A stretch of 64,000 nucleotides of DNA from Prinia subflava. Lineage: Eukaryota > Chordata > Aves > Passeriformes > Cisticolidae. Under the pieces are notes generated by a model that saw only the letters and a list, made by a program, of their open reading frames with translations, made no database searches and was not told where the DNA came from. Positions 46,287-58,272 of the stretch are shown here, piece by piece (positions within the stretch are counted from its first letter, which is position 1; the number at the start of each line of letters is the position of its first letter). The stretch is from positions 1-64,000 of the forward strand of contig NW_026961075.1 of NCBI RefSeq assembly GCF_021018805.1. The letters are read 5' to 3'. The position numbers and the translations under genes were made by a program.

Positions 46287-46787
46287 TCAGGCACCCCCCT
46301 TTAAAACCGGGGTGCCTTCGGCCGTGCCACAACAAAGATGGCGGCCCAACAGGAAATGGTTTCAGCCACAAACAAGATGGCAGCCGGAAGTATGGGCAGC
46401 CACCTAATGCCCCGCTCAAGATGGCGGCTCGTCGAGCCGCCTTCGACCTTCCAAAGACGGCGGCCAAAAAAGGCGGGAAAACACAAGGACCACCCATGGG
46501 CGTCGACCCAACTGCCTGCGCCCGACCCCGAAAACGGCGCCGCTCAGGAACAATTTTCAGCGTCGCTTCCCGGCGCGAGGGAGCTGTGTGCCCGCTGTGC
46601 CGCGCCGCGGTGCGGTTGCGGCAGCCATTTTGGTGAGGCGCCTGAGTAACCAGCTACCCGGGGCCTTCGGGGGTGCCACAAAAAAGATGGCGGCTCTACC
46701 GGATGTGTCTTCACCACAACCAAGATGGCGGCTACAACGGGCGGAAGTAACGTTTATATAGGGTTTATATAGGGTTTGGACCCTATA
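46287..46787 (+). promoter_or_regulatory. YY1/TATA promoter block of unit F
   Basis: Same block before MIS18A copy F; the first YY1-like site is at 46335 and the TATA doublet near 46753-46773. Confidence 0.65.
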
Positions 46788-46863
46788 GCCGCGGCCGAAC
46801 CAAGGCTCTGCTGCAGGTGTATTCGAGACATCTTTCCTCTTTGTTTGACAGAAGGAAGAGGGG

Positions 46864-46895
<32 letters not shown>

Positions 46896-47037
46896 AGAAA
46901 AAACGGGAGCAGTTCCGGGGCGGTCCCGGGGCGGTCCCGGGGCGGTGTGCGCCGTCACTGCCGCCTTCTCGGCGGGCGATTCCAAGGCGCTGTCGGGCTC
47001 TCTGCCGGCCGGTCGGCGGGCGGGCGGCCGGGACGCG

Positions 47038-49278
47038 ATGGCGCTGTGCCCGGAGCTGGAGCGCTCGCTGTCGCTGCTGCAGCCGGGCGCCGACCGGGCC
47101 CAGCAGCAGCAGGAGCGGCGGGCGGACGCGGCCCCCACGCCCATGGTGTTCATGTGCGCCGGCTGCGGGCGCCCCGTGGGCGACACCCGCACCTGGGGTT
47201 CAGTGTCGAGGACAGCGGTCCCATCCTGCTGCGCAGTGAGTACCAGCGCTGCCACCCCCGTGCCGCCGCGGTCGCTGCCGCCGTGCCTCCTGCCCTGCCT
47301 CCCGCCGCAGCTGCGGCCGCCAGCGTCGCCGCGGACCCGGGGCGGAAGGGCTCCGAGCTCCCCGGAGAGTGCGGATGGTGAGGGCCGGGCCTGGCTGGAC
47401 ACAGTCCCGGGGGAGTCGGGGTTCCCGGCGCTGGGGACCGGCAAAGGGCCCGGAGCGCTCGTGTGGCCCGAGAGCCCCTGGAGCACTTATCTGGGGTGGG
47501 CTGTACAAGCCGCGTATGGCCTAAGGGAGAGGGATTTCTCACAAGGACATGTAGTGATGGACAAGGGAGGCAGCTTTAGATTAAATGTCGGGAAGAAATT
47601 TTTCCCTGCGAGGGCGGTGAGGCCGTGGTACAGGTTCCCCAGAGAAGCTGTGGCTGCCCCTGTGTCCCTGGAAGTGCCCAAGGCCAGGTTGGACGGGGCT
47701 TGGAACACCCTGGGATAGTGGAAGCTGTCCCTGCCCAGGGCCGGGGGTGGAATGGGGTGAGCTTGAAGGCCCCTTCCACAATTCAGCGATTCTGATGGTC
47801 TTGGTCTTGCTGAGGTTAGCCAGCCTGAGGAGCTGATGCAAATTCAGGCTAAAAGATGAGTGCTCATCATTTACACTGTGTAAAGCATGAATGAAAGGTT
47901 AAAAAAGTTCTAATGCATGATTTAAAATTTTTTTTTTATTTTTAAGAAAAGGGATGGGGAGAGGTGCCTCCTTTTATTTTCTTCTGAATAAATGTTATTC
48001 CTTGCTTGCAGCATGGTAGAAACCCTACTCTGCTCTGGCTGCTCCAGGACCCTTGGCAGCAGATACATGCACGCCTCAAGGCATCTCGACTGCAAGAGGG
48101 ATTTGTTCTGTGTCCGTACTGACTCTGTTGAAAGGTAAGTGCAGAATGTTTATGGGTCAGCCTGCCAGCTCCACTGCACTCACCAGGCATGGCACTGAGG
48201 GTGCTCCTGTTACATCTCTGGCAAGGCTGGAGGGAGCGTCTTCTGCTGCTCTGTCCCACGGTGGTTTTCTGTATTGGTGCTGTTGGCATCCCAGTGCTCA
48301 GCTGTAGGGAACATCACCTGTGTAAGGCACATCCTAGAAAAAGAACCAAAACAAACCAACCTGGCCTGCCTTTTGTGTGGGAAGTTGCATTCCAGCCCAG
48401 AAAATATCACCAGGTCCAGGGCACTGGAGGGTTCCTTCGCATTTGATTGGAAGAGTTCACAAACCAAGCACCAAAGAGGCCTGGCTGGAGCCTGTTAGGG
48501 GTCCGCATGATCAGCAGGGAGTGTGGCCAGAGGGGCTCGGGCAGGACTTGGGGTGGCTCTGCCCTGTGCTGGCCACATCTGCTCTGTCCTTGCTAAGATG
48601 GGCAAAGGCAACTCTGACAACTGAGTACGTGCTTGAGACTCTCACTCAGCTGTCTTAAAATCTGTCTGGAAAATGAAAGTGTGCTTGGGTTTAGTTGGTT
48701 TATAGCACTTCAAAGGGGTTATTAAAAACTGTATCCTCAATTAAGGCTCCGCACCAGAGTCCTTTTGTGCAGGCATTGTCCTAATAGACAGTGGTTGTTC
48801 ATCTGGACTGGTTTTAATGTCTCTTTTTTTTTTCTGAAGTTCCCATTTATTTTGCTGTATTGCTGTGGATATTCCCCTTGGTACTCTGGACAGGGTTTGG
48901 AGATTTTTTTCTTCATTCCACTGCTAGAGTACTTTTTTTATTGCATGGCAGTAAAATTCTCTCATGCACTAACTTGGCTGCAGAATGGCATTTTCTGGCA
49001 AAGGGATGCTGCTTCTGCCTGCCAGCACTGCACTGTTCTTGGTGTCTTGGTGCCATTTTCCACTGTATCCCGTATCCCCAGAATCCACGGCTGTCTCTCA
49101 GGGTTCTAAAGGAGTGCTGTGTTTGGATTTTTGGCTTCAGAGTGGGAAGTGCTCTGTAACCTGATGTAACCTGTGGCATCTCAGCTGTAGGCCAGGAACC
49201 CTGGAAAAGCAAGCTCGCATTCACGAGGAGCCGCTTACTCTTGAAAGCCCAGCTGTCTTGCAAGAGGTGCCGCACAGG
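47038..49278 (+). pseudogene. MIS18A: MIS18A-like gene copy F, four exons, frameshifted
   Basis: Exons 47038-47235, 47311-47377, 48012-48134 and 49185-49278. Identical in coding sense to copies B and E, with the shift at 47196-47199. The leader poly(A) is 27 A (46864-46890). Confidence 0.85.
47539..47799 (+). mobile_element. CR1 3' fragment in unit F
   Basis: Orthologous copy of the intronic CR1 fragment, between exons 2 and 3 of MIS18A-like copy F. Confidence 0.85.
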
Positions 49279-51469
49279 GTGAGTTTTAACCTTACATCAT
49301 TCTTTGTTGAAATCACCTCTGAGAAGTCTTAATATGCTTCAATGGTTTCTGCAGAACAGCTTATTCCACTCAGAGCAATTCAGTGCATTGTAACATGTAC
49401 TGGACTGCTTCCTGTAATTGCTGTCGTCGTGCTCTGCAAGACTTTTAGCCACTTTTCCTTCAGTTTTCTTGGTAGTTAGCATTTTCTGTTTATCAAGCAC
49501 AGCATTAGGTTCCTCTGGCTGTCTCAGAAATTGGATCAGTTGTTTCTAGTTCGTTCTGATTCACTTCTCCAGATCTTCATTTAACTTTTAGCCATGTTTC
49601 TTCTGCCTCCTGTGGAAATGGACTTAATGCTTTTGCTGTAACTTTATCTTGAAATAGTAATCATAAATGAATCATGGTAAATCAGGTTGATGTTTTGCTC
49701 TACTAAAATCTTGTGACTGCAGGTAGGAAGAGTTGGGAGCGAACAGTCTGAGGAAGTGGACTGTGGAAGCTGAAGGTTGTCCAGCCAAAGCTGAGTGTGT
49801 GGCTCTGACACTGACCAAGGCTGGAAAGAGTTACTGTGTGGACAGAGAATGTTAGAGCCGGGTGAGCTTTCACAGGATGAAAGAAGCGAGGAGAGAATCG
49901 AATGGAAAGAATTGCTGAGATCAGGTTTGAGCCCTTTCTTTGGGTTTGGGATTTGTTTGTGGTTTTTTTGTTACCTAACACTACCTAGCACTTACTTACT
50001 TACTTACTGTGAGATTTGAAGTTTTCTCCAAAAACTCAGAATGAATTTCCCCACTCTGCCCCACTGGTAGCAGCACACAGGAGAACAGAGCCTGTGGTTT
50101 GGATCTTGAGGGAGTTCCAGCAGTACAAGCTATGAGTTACCATGTTTCTCCCAAATTTACATCCAGCAAATCTGAGGAATTACCTCTTGCCTGAGCATTC
50201 CTGGTCTCTGTGACTCTTTAGTAAGAGACAGCTGGGACTGGCCAAGCTGAGACAGGATCTGTTCCTGTCAAACCATCTATTTCCCATGCGGATGAGAATC
50301 TGGGGGGCAAGTGCCCACATCACTCCTCACAAATGCCCACACATACTTCTGGGGCTGCTGTATCTATCTGCTGGATTTGTCAGCGCCAGCATTTGCGAAG
50401 GATCACCTTGTGAGCAACTCAAAAGACAGATAAATAGAGGCAGCAGCAATTGTCTTGAGTTTACCTTATGGTAAGGCTTATGGATATTTTTAATCACTAT
50501 AAGAAGGCTTATGGATATTTTTGATCACTTTCTTAGCACTTGCAATTACCCCTGCTACCACACAAAAGAAACCGAGGAACAGGAAAGCTCCGCTCTGTAT
50601 CTCTGGCAGAAGAAAAGCCAGCAAACCAGTTTGCGTTCACCCCGATTCCTAGTCCTGTGCTGCAAGTACAGAAATATCTTGAGCCTTTGGGAGGGGGACT
50701 GGGACTGTGGAACCCAGCTGCATGTGTCTCCTAGGCCACGTTTTTCTTGGAAGCACCTTTCCTAGTTTCACTGCTTTTTGGAAATGAACTGTTCTGAGCA
50801 GAACCAGTACCTTCAGACTCAGGGTCTGAAAACAAAACAACCATAAAAACCACTAAAAAGCCCCAAACCCCACTGCCTAAGAGAACAAAGAAAGAGAAAA
50901 TATACCGGGATTATTTTAATAAACCTGAATTTGTGGGAGGCACTGGGTTTGTTTTCCCTTCGTGCGGCAGCACGAAGTTTGCACGCATTTTGCTGCCGCT
51001 TTGGCTCTCAAGAACTGGAAATGCCTGGATTTCTGCGTGGTTTCCCCAGGTTCTCCTATTTAGCAGGAGCTGCACGGTGAGGTCGGTGTTCTGAGGGAGG
51101 CCCTGGCACAGCTGCCAAAGGCCGGGAACGTGGAGTGTGCAGGGAGCATCCGGGGGGCTTCTCCCCCCTGAGTTTCTCCCGGGGTGTGCTGCCTGCACTG
51201 CTGGATGTTGGACCCGGCTTTGGGCCGTTCTCCTGCGGTCCCAGCACTGAGTGCTGCCCCTGTGGCCAGACCTTGCCGTGTGCCGGCACCAAACCCGGGC
51301 AGCCGGGGCTGCTTTTCCAGCCCTTTGGTGCCACGGGCGGCCCCCGATTGCCGGAGCTCCCCGGCACCCGGCCTGGACTCACTCTGTGGGGGGGCCTGTT
51401 CCATCTGCCTCAACCGAGGACATCCTGCCCAGGTTTGACACTTGACTCCCGTTGTTTTTCCTCTTGCAG

Positions 51470-51625
51470 GCAGCTGGCAAAAGAGGAGAGAGCCCCTGCG
51501 AGGCAGAGCCCCTGGAATGCCCTGTCCTGGTCTGAGGTTCCCACTTTTATCTCCGACTCCCGGAGAATTGCTGGAGCAGAACCAGAGAGTGTCCATTTTA
51601 TTTCCTGCCTTTTCCAATAAACGGT
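51470..51625 (+). other. Terminal-exon-like segment with AATAAA, unit F
   Basis: Acceptor ends 51469; AATAAA at 51616-51621. Confidence 0.4.
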
Positions 51626-52379
51626 GACTTTCAGCTGGAGTGTGTTCCTGGTGTTATCCTCCTCCTCCTCCTCCCTGGATTTGTAAATAAATGTCCTGAT
51701 TTTGGCCAAGTAGAATTTTGTTGTTCCAGGCATTGTGGCTCTTTTGTTTCATTGAAACTTCCCAACTCTGCTGAGACTTTGAGATGTCAAATACAAGTAA
51801 GACTGGAGTTTCTTGGGATTGTTACTCACACAAAATAGGGATCCTTCTTGGACAGGAGTAACTTGACGTGTTTAATGCCGCTTCCCTTTAAAATCAGAGC
51901 AGGGGAAGCAGATTTGAAATCATCATTCCATGAACTTGCACCAAATTCCTCCAAAGCTGCAAAAGTTTTCCTTGTTAGAAATTCCTGAGCTTGTTTTCCA
52001 GGCAAGCTGGGATTTAGATGTTCTTTGTTCCTTGGATTTGCTGGTTTTCCTCTCTCTCATTTTAGTAAAGAATTTTTTTTTTTTCATATTTTCCATGCTG
52101 ATTGGAATTTTTGTACTGCTCAGGGCACATTGCCAAGGAAATGTACCAATTTCATGTTGGTAAATCAGGCATTGTTCAGCACCATATGCCCACAAGTCTG
52201 TAAATTTCCAGGGAAACTTGCTAAGTGTTGAATTGCCATAATGAATCTCTTTGTAAAGTTGATTATACTTTTTTCTTTATTTTTAATTACTTTGAATTTT
52301 TTATGTAGGGTTTTTTTTTAATAAGTGATGTCTTTTTGTATTTTTAAATTTTTTCTTTTAAGAAATTTTCTATTTTAAT

Positions 52380-52894
52380 TTTTCCTTTGTAATTTTTCCT
52401 TTGTAATTTTTCCTTTGTAATTTTCCTATTTTATTTTTTCCTTTTTATTTTTTTCCTTTTTATTTTTTCCTTTTTATTTTTTTCCTTTTTATTTTTTCCT
52501 CTTTTTTTCTCTCTTTAACTTTTTCCTTTTTAATTTTTTCCTTTTTATTTTTTTCCTTTTTAATTTTTTCCTTTTTAATTTTTTCCTTTTTATTTTTTTC
52601 CTTTTTAATTTTTTCCTTTTTAATTTTTTTCTTTTTATTTTTTCCTTTTTATTTTTTCCTTTTTATTTTTTTCCTTTTTACTTTTTTCCTTTTTATTTTT
52701 TTCCTTTTAATTTTTGCTTTTTATTTTCTTTCTTTCTAATTTTTCCTTTTTAACTTTTTAATTTTATTTTTTTCTGTGTTTTACTTGAAATTTTATTTGA
52801 AAACTTTTTTTTTTTCTTCATGTTTTCTTTGTGTTGGTGTGTTTTGGTTTGGTCTGGTTTGGTTTGGTTTGGTTTGGTTTGGTTTGGTTTGGTT
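52380..52894. repeat. T-rich minisatellite and (TTTGG)n, unit F
   Basis: The pentamer run at 52842-52894 has about ten units with the ggtctgg variant. Confidence 0.88.
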
Positions 52895-53805
52895 TTTTCC
52901 TCTCTCTCTACTCTTTTATCTACTTTTTTATAGCCCAAGTATGTAGAAGTTTGGCTGGTGGGAACAGAGGAGGTGACAAATGAAATCCATGTCCACTCCA
53001 CGTCCGGATAGAATTGAGAGTGCAGCTAGAGAAATCTCTGTATTTTCTGCTAAATTAGAAATCCTGAACAGAGAAAGCTCTAAAGACCAAGGGGCCTTCT
53101 TTTTTCTTTTTCCTTTTTCCCCCGAACAATTCTCATTGTAGCCATTTACAGGATCAGGAACATTACCTTGAAGTCGAGGTGTATTTCACAGGTAGCGAGA
53201 AAACAAAGTAGACTTGATCTTGTAACTCTCATTGTTTAGTAACAAAGAAATCCAAAACAAAACAAACAACATAAAAAAAAAAAAAAAATCCACCAACCCC
53301 ACAAAAGAACAGAGAAAGAGAAATTATACCAATATTATTTTAATTTAAAACCACTTTCTCCCTTAGAAAACCAGGCTAATGTAATTCTGCTTAATTGGGG
53401 TGCTGTCGTGTTTAGGTTACTGAATTAATAGAGTTTAAAACATACAGCAATAAACACGAATTTTAAAAACTAAGTACAAAAATATGAATATATATAATAA
53501 AACAAATATAAATATGAAAAATAATATCGTAAGTAAATGCAATCTATAATATTTCTCATTACTTATATTATATACAGTAGTCTATATATTACATCCATAG
53601 ATATGACTAGAAAAAAGACATGGTAATTATCAATATTAAAATAATAAATGTAAAGAAATAATGGAATAGAGCTTAAAACAGAGGGGGTTTTTTGGTTTGA
53701 ATTTGCTTGGTGGCAGGGGTTCTCTTTTAAGCGGCGGCCGGGTGTCTTTCGGGGCGTTTCTTTTAGGGGGTTTCTGTGCACGTTCTCTTCGGGGGTCCCT
53801 GTCTG

Positions 53806-53888
53806 CTGTGGACACAGCGCGGTACTGCAGCTCTGCCCCGGGCCCGTCCCAGTGCTGCCGCCTTGTGGACACAGCGCGGTACTGCAGA
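53806..53888. repeat. 57-bp VNTR, contracted, unit G
   Basis: Only about 1.4 copies. Loss of exactly one unit accounts for the drop of the C-to-G offset from 37190 to 37133. Confidence 0.85.
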
Positions 53889-54506
53889 TGTTCATCCCAG
53901 GGGAGTTGCTGGCTTGGCTAGAATTGGTTTCCCAGTAAAACTGGGGGTTGTCTAGAAAACCTGAATTTGTGGGAGGCACTGGGTTTGTTTTCCCTATCCC
54001 TGCATCACAGTCAAGAACACTCCTGGAGCTGTGTTAGGCAGTGGAAGGAGGGGAGAGCTGCATTTATTGAATTCCTTTGTTGTTGTTATTGTTGTATTTT
54101 TTCATGCTATTTTATTTTATTGTGTTTTAGATTTTCATGTTTTTTTATTTTGACTTTTAAAAAATATTTTAATGTTTCCTCAAATTTTTAATTTTTCGAT
54201 TTTTAGTTTACTTTTATATTTTATAGTTATGATTTCACTTTTTATTTTATTTTCAATACCTTTTAAATTTTTATTTAGATTTATGTTTTATTTTTATGTT
54301 TGCGGTTGTTTTGTATTTTTTAATGTTTCCTTAGTAATTTTTCCTTTGTCATTTTTTCCTTTGTCATTTTTTCCTCTATAATTTTTTCCACTATAATTTT
54401 TTCCTTTTTAATTTTTTATTTTTTATTTTTCTCTTTTTAATTTTTCTCCTTTTTAATGTTTTCCTTTCTAATTTTTTCCTTTCTGATTTCTCCTTTCTCG
54501 ATTTTG

Positions 54507-55007
54507 TCAGGCACCCCCCTTTAAAACCGGGGTGCCTTCGGCCGTGCCACAACAAAGATGGCGGCCCAACAGGAAATGGTTTCAGCCACAAACAAGATGG
54601 CAGCCGGAAGTATGGGCAGCCACCTAATGCCCCGCTCAAGATGGCGGCTCGTCGAGCCGCCTTCGACCTTCCAAAGACGGCGGCCAAAAAAGGCGGGAAA
54701 ACACAAGGACCACCCATGGGCGTCGACCCAACTGCCTGCGCCCGACCCCGAAAACGGCGCCGCTCAGGAACAATTTTCAGCGTCGCTTCCCGGCGCGAGG
54801 GAGCTGTGTGCCCGCTGTGCCGCGCCGCGGTGCGGTTGCGGCAGCCATTTTGGTGAGGCGCCTGAGTAACCAGCTACCCGGGGCCTTCGGGGGTGCCACA
54901 AAAAAGATGGCGGCTCTACCGGATGTGTCTTCACCACAACCAAGATGGCGGCTACAACGGGCGGAAGTAACGTTTATATAGGGTTTATATAGGGTTTGGA
55001 CCCTATA
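54507..55007 (+). promoter_or_regulatory. YY1/TATA promoter block of unit G
   Basis: Same block before MIS18A copy G; the first YY1-like site is at 54555 and the TATA doublet near 54973-54993. Confidence 0.65.
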
Positions 55008-55083
55008 GCCGCGGCCGAACCAAGGCTCTGCTGCAGGTGTATTCGAGACATCTTTCCTCTTTGTTTGACAGAAGGAAGAGGGG

Positions 55084-55116
<33 letters not shown>

Positions 55117-55258
55117 AGAAAAAACGGGAGCAGTTCCGGGGCGGTCCCGGGGCGGTCCCGGGGCGGTGTGCGCCGTCACTGCCGCCTTCTCGGCGGGCGA
55201 TTCCAAGGCGCTGTCGGGCTCTCTGCCGGCCGGTCGGCGGGCGGGCGGCCGGGACGCG

Positions 55259-57492
55259 ATGGCGCTGTGCCCGGAGCTGGAGCGCTCGCTGTCGCTGCTG
55301 CAGCCGGGCGCCGACCGGGCCCAGCAGCAGCAGGAGCGGCGGGCGGACGCGGCCCCCACGCCCATGGTGTTCATGTGCGCCGGCTGCGGGCGCCCCGTGG
55401 GCGACACCCGCACCTGGGGTTCAGTGTCGAGGACAGCGGTCCCATCCTGCTGCGCAGTGAGTACCAGCGCTGCCACCCCCGTGCCGCCGCGGTCGCTGCC
55501 GCCGTGCCTCCTGCCCTGCCTCCCGCCGCAGCTGCGGCCGCCAGCGTCGCCGCGGACCCGGGGCGGAAGGGCTCCGAGCTCCCCGGAGAGTGCGGATGGT
55601 GAGGGCCGGGCCTGGCTGGACACAGTCCCGGGGGAGTCGGGGTTCCCGGCGCTGGGGACCGGCAAAGGGCCCGGAGCGCTCGTGTGGCCCGAGAGCCCCT
55701 GGAGCACTTATCTGGGGTGGGCTGTACAAGCCGCGTATGGCCTAAGGGAGAGGGATTTCTCACAAGGACATGTAGTGATGGACAAGGGAGGCAGCTTTAG
55801 ATTAAATGTCGGGAAGAAATTTTTCCCTGCGAGGGCGGTGAGGCCGTGGTACAGGTTCCCCAGAGAAGCTGTGGCTGCCCCTGTGTCCCTGGAAGTGCCC
55901 AAGGCCAGGTTGGACGGGGCTTGGAACACCCTGGGATAGTGGAAGCTGTCCCTGCCCAGGGCCGGGGGTGGAATGGGGTGAGCTTGAAGGCCCCTTCCAC
56001 AATTCAGCGATTCTGATGGTCTTGGTCTTGCTGAGGTTAGCCAGCCTGAGGAGCTGATGCAAATTCAGGCTAAAAGATGAGTGCTCATCATTTATACTGT
56101 GTAAAGCATGAATGAAAGGTTTAAAAAGTTCTAATGCATGATTTAAAATTTTTTTTTTATTTTTAAGAAAAGGGATGGGGAGAGGTGCCTCCTTTTATTT
56201 TCTTCTGAATAAATGTTATTCCTTGCTTGCAGCATGGTAGAAACCCTACTCTGCTCTGGCTGCTCCAGGACCCTTGGCAGCAGATACATGCACGCCTCAA
56301 GGCATCTCGACTGCAAGAGGGATTTGTTCTGTGTCCGTACTGACTCTGTTGAAAGGTAAGTGCAGAATGTTTATGGGTCAGCCTGCCAGCTCCACTGCAC
56401 TCACCAGGCATGGCACTGAGGGTGCTCCTGTTACATCTCTGGCAAGGCTGGAGGGAGCGTCTTCTGCTGCTCTGTCCCACGGTGGTTTTCTGTATTGGTG
56501 CTGTTGGCATCCCAGTGCTCAGCTGTAGGGAACATCACCTGTGTAAGGCACATCCTAGAAAAAGAACCAAAACAAACCAACCTGGCCTGCCTTTTGTGTG
56601 GGAAGTTGCATTCCAGCCCAGAAAATATCACCAGGTCCAGGGCACTGGAGGGTTCCTTCGCATTTGATTGGAAGAGTTCACAAACCAAGCACCAAAGAGG
56701 CCTGGCTGGAGCCTGTTAGGGGTCCGCATGATCAGCAGGGAGTGTGGCCAGAGGGGCTCGGGCAGGACTTGGGGTGGCTCTGCCCTGTGCTGGCCACATC
56801 TGCTCTGTCCTTGCTAAGATGGGCAAAGGCAACTCTGACAACTGAGTACGTGCTTGAGACTCTCACTCAGCTGTCTTAAAATCTGTCTAGAAAATGAAAG
56901 TGTGCTCAGGTTTAGTTTGTTTGTAGCACTTCAAAGTGGTTATTAAAAACTGTATCCTCAATTAAGGCTCCGCACCAGAGTCCTTTTGTGCAGGCATTGT
57001 TCTAATAGACAGTGGTTGTTCATCTGGACTGGTATTAATGTCTCTATTTTTTTCTGAAGTTCCCATTTATTTTGCTGTATTGCTGTGGATATTCACCCTC
57101 GTACTCTGGACAGTGGTTTGGGGATTTTTTTCCTTCATTCCACCACTAGAATACTTTTTTTATTGCATGGCAGTAAAATTCTCTAAAGCAGTAACCTGGC
57201 TGCAGAATGGCATTTTCTGGCAAAGGGATGCTGCTTCTGCCAGCCAGCACTGCACTGTTCTTGGTGTCTTGGTGCCATTTTTCACTGTATCCCGTATTCC
57301 CAGAATCCAGGGCTATCTCTCAGGGTTCTGAAGGAGTGCTGTATTTGGATTTTTGGCTTCAGTGTGGGAAGTGCATGATGTAACCTGTGGCATCTCAGCT
57401 CTAGGCCAGGAACCCTGGAAAAGCAAGCTCTCATTCACGAGGAGCCGCTTCCTCTCGAAAGTCCAGCTGTCTTGCAAGAGGTGCCGCACAGG
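55259..57492 (+). pseudogene. MIS18A: MIS18A-like gene copy G, four exons, frameshifted
   Basis: Exons 55259-55456, 55532-55598, 56233-56355 and 57399-57492. Exons 1-3 are B-like; exon 4 is the diverged type shared with copy C (Ser after the junction, Leu in QALIHEEP). The shift is at 55417-55420. It leads into the second tail X. Confidence 0.84.
55760..56020 (+). mobile_element. CR1 3' fragment in unit G
   Basis: Orthologous copy of the intronic CR1 fragment, between exons 2 and 3 of MIS18A-like copy G. Confidence 0.85.
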
Positions 57493-58272
57493 GTGAGATT
57501 TAACCTTACATCATTCTTTGTTGAAATCACCTCTGAGAAGTCTTAATATGCTTCAATGGTTTCTGCAGAACAGCTTATTCCACCCAGAGCAATTCAGTGC
57601 ATTGTAACATGTACTGGACTGCTTCCTGTAATTGCTGTCTTGTGCTCTGCAAGACTTTTAGCCACTTTTCCTTCAGTTTTCTTGGTAGTTAGCATTTTCT
57701 GTTTATCAAGCACAGCATTAGGTTCCTATTTCTGTCTCAGAAATTTGATATGATGTTTCTAGTTAGTTCCGATTCACTTCTCTAGATCTTCATTTAACTT
57801 TTAGCCATGTTTCTTCTGCCTCCTGTGGAAATGGACTTAATGCTTTTGCTGTAACTTTATCTTGAAATATTAATCACAAATTAATCATGGTAAATCAAGT
57901 TGATGTTTTGCTCTACTAAAATCTTGTGACTGCAGGTCGGAAGAGTTGGGAGCGAACAGCCTGAGGAAGTGGACTGTGGAAGCTGAAGGTTGTCCAGCCA
58001 AAGCTGAGTGTGTGGCTCTGACACTGACCAAGGCTGGAAAGAGTTACTGTGTGGACAGAGAATGTTAGAACCAGGTGAGCTTTCACAGGATGAAAGGAGC
58101 GAGGAGAGAATCGAATGGAAAGAATTGCTGAGATCAGGTTTGAGCCCTTTCTTTGGGTTTGGGATTTGTTTTGGTTTTTTTGTTACCCAACACTGCTTAG
58201 CATTACTACTGTGAGATTTAAAGTTTTCTCCAAAAACTCAGAATGAATTTCCCCACTCTGCCCCACTGGTAG

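Larger units (their letters stand above)
16031..53219. repeat. Higher-order repeat unit of about 37.2 kb (C - tail X - satellite - D' - E - F)
   Basis: The order starting at 16031 begins again at 53220. Landmarks keep an offset of 37189 at the start, 37133-37134 through the MIS18A exons, and a constant 37133 from about 20420 to the window end, so there is no net length change in the last 6.4 kb compared. Only the first 10.8 kb of the second higher-order unit lies in the window. Units A and B would be the last two units of the preceding one, in the position of E and F. Confidence 0.85.
44944..53219. repeat. Tandem unit F of the ~8.3-kb array
   Basis: Full unit of 8276 bases and the direct neighbour of E and G, with the same internal order: VNTR about 45528-45669, promoter 46287-46787, MIS18A exons 47038-49278, GC-rich block 50930-51469, terminal-exon-like segment 51470-51621, T-rich minisatellite 52380-52790, TTTGG repeat 52842-52894. 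It differs from E mainly in homopolymer and microsatellite length and a few substitutions. Confidence 0.95.
53220..58272. repeat. Unit G, 5' part of the array unit, joined to tail X
   Basis: Counterpart of unit C, 37.1-37.2 kb downstream. It shows the same change from near-identity to mild divergence at about 56905 and the same breakpoint after ggtag at 58272. It differs from C by one fewer 57-bp VNTR unit, single-base indels in homopolymers and a few substitutions (for example catttatactg near 56088 where C has catttacactg). Confidence 0.92.
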
